From NCBI GenBank assembly GCA_944386315.1, contig CALXAS010000040.1, forward strand, positions 1 through 11,204: a stretch of 11,204 nt of DNA, in the 5' to 3' direction. A program made the position numbers and the translations under genes. Every line of letters begins with the position of its first letter. Position 1 is the first letter of the stretch. The DNA comes from an uncultured Clostridia bacterium. GTDB taxonomy: Bacteria; Bacillota; Clostridia; TANB77; CAG-508. The notes under the pieces are model-generated. The model worked only from the letters and a program-made list of their open reading frames with translations. It was not told the DNA's origin and did not search any database. This document shows positions 11,121 to 11,204 of the stretch, in pieces.

Positions 11121-11204
11121 CACAAAACAGTAATAAAGAATAAATTTTTTTAATATTCATGTTTATTAGTATTTTATTTACAGTTTATGGTAATTGTATA
11201 GTTG

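Noticed and set aside
11098..11160. 20-codon minus-strand reading MNIKKIYSLLLFCALLICKV resembling a signal peptide
   Set aside because: No ribosome binding site, and it ends just upstream of the -10 of the proteinase operon, overlapping its -35 region. Probably chance in AT-rich DNA.

Overview
The window is AT-rich throughout, uses strong AGGAGG-type ribosome binding sites and clean sigma-A promoters, and encodes proteins typical of low-GC Gram-positive bacteria: an editing-domain prolyl-tRNA synthetase, ScpB, a sporulation-type polysaccharide deacetylase, a sortase with an LPXTG substrate, and a clostridial pilin-like surface protein. Candidate SigE and SigK promoters and Spo0A boxes point to a spore-forming member of the Clostridia, probably gut-associated. 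The species cannot be read from the sequence. No tRNA, rRNA, CRISPR array or insertion sequence was found.

Left part (1-4.6 kb): scpB and proS (proS runs off the left edge) form a minus-strand operon from a near-consensus promoter. A 52-aa charged protein is divergent from scpB and shares a bidirectional terminator with a convergent gene for a two-OB-fold single-stranded-DNA-binding protein that starts at TTG. A SigE-like promoter then drives a membrane-anchored polysaccharide deacetylase followed by an unrecognised 159-aa gene, a probable mother-cell sporulation operon.

Centre (4.6-8.7 kb): this is a surface-protein locus, all on the minus strand. It reads murI (glutamate racemase), an LPKTG wall protein, a class D-like sortase overlapping it by 11 nt, then a pilin-like N-terminal gene and a long Cys/His-rich repeat protein. 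The last two look like one gene split by a +1 frameshift. The repeat protein carries seven 19-residue GGCYTTPVYH units, a Cys cluster and eight 14-residue CGK units. It is the strongest candidate for something undescribed.

Right part (8.7-11.2 kb): a plus-strand gene for a small carboxypeptidase-regulatory-like protein with a SigK-like promoter overlaps tail-to-tail with a 51-aa minus-strand gene. Upstream of the latter, roughly 520 bp without a gene holds four perfect Spo0A boxes arranged around two minus-strand promoters, hairpin terminators and an 83-bp nested inverted repeat. At the far right, a two-gene minus-strand operon encodes a 79-aa acidic protein and a Clp-fold SDH-type serine proteinase. 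Its extended -10 promoter has a palindrome over the -35.

Read together, the window combines housekeeping genes, cell-envelope and sporulation genes, and a Cys/His-rich surface protein. All functions are inferred from sequence reading alone.
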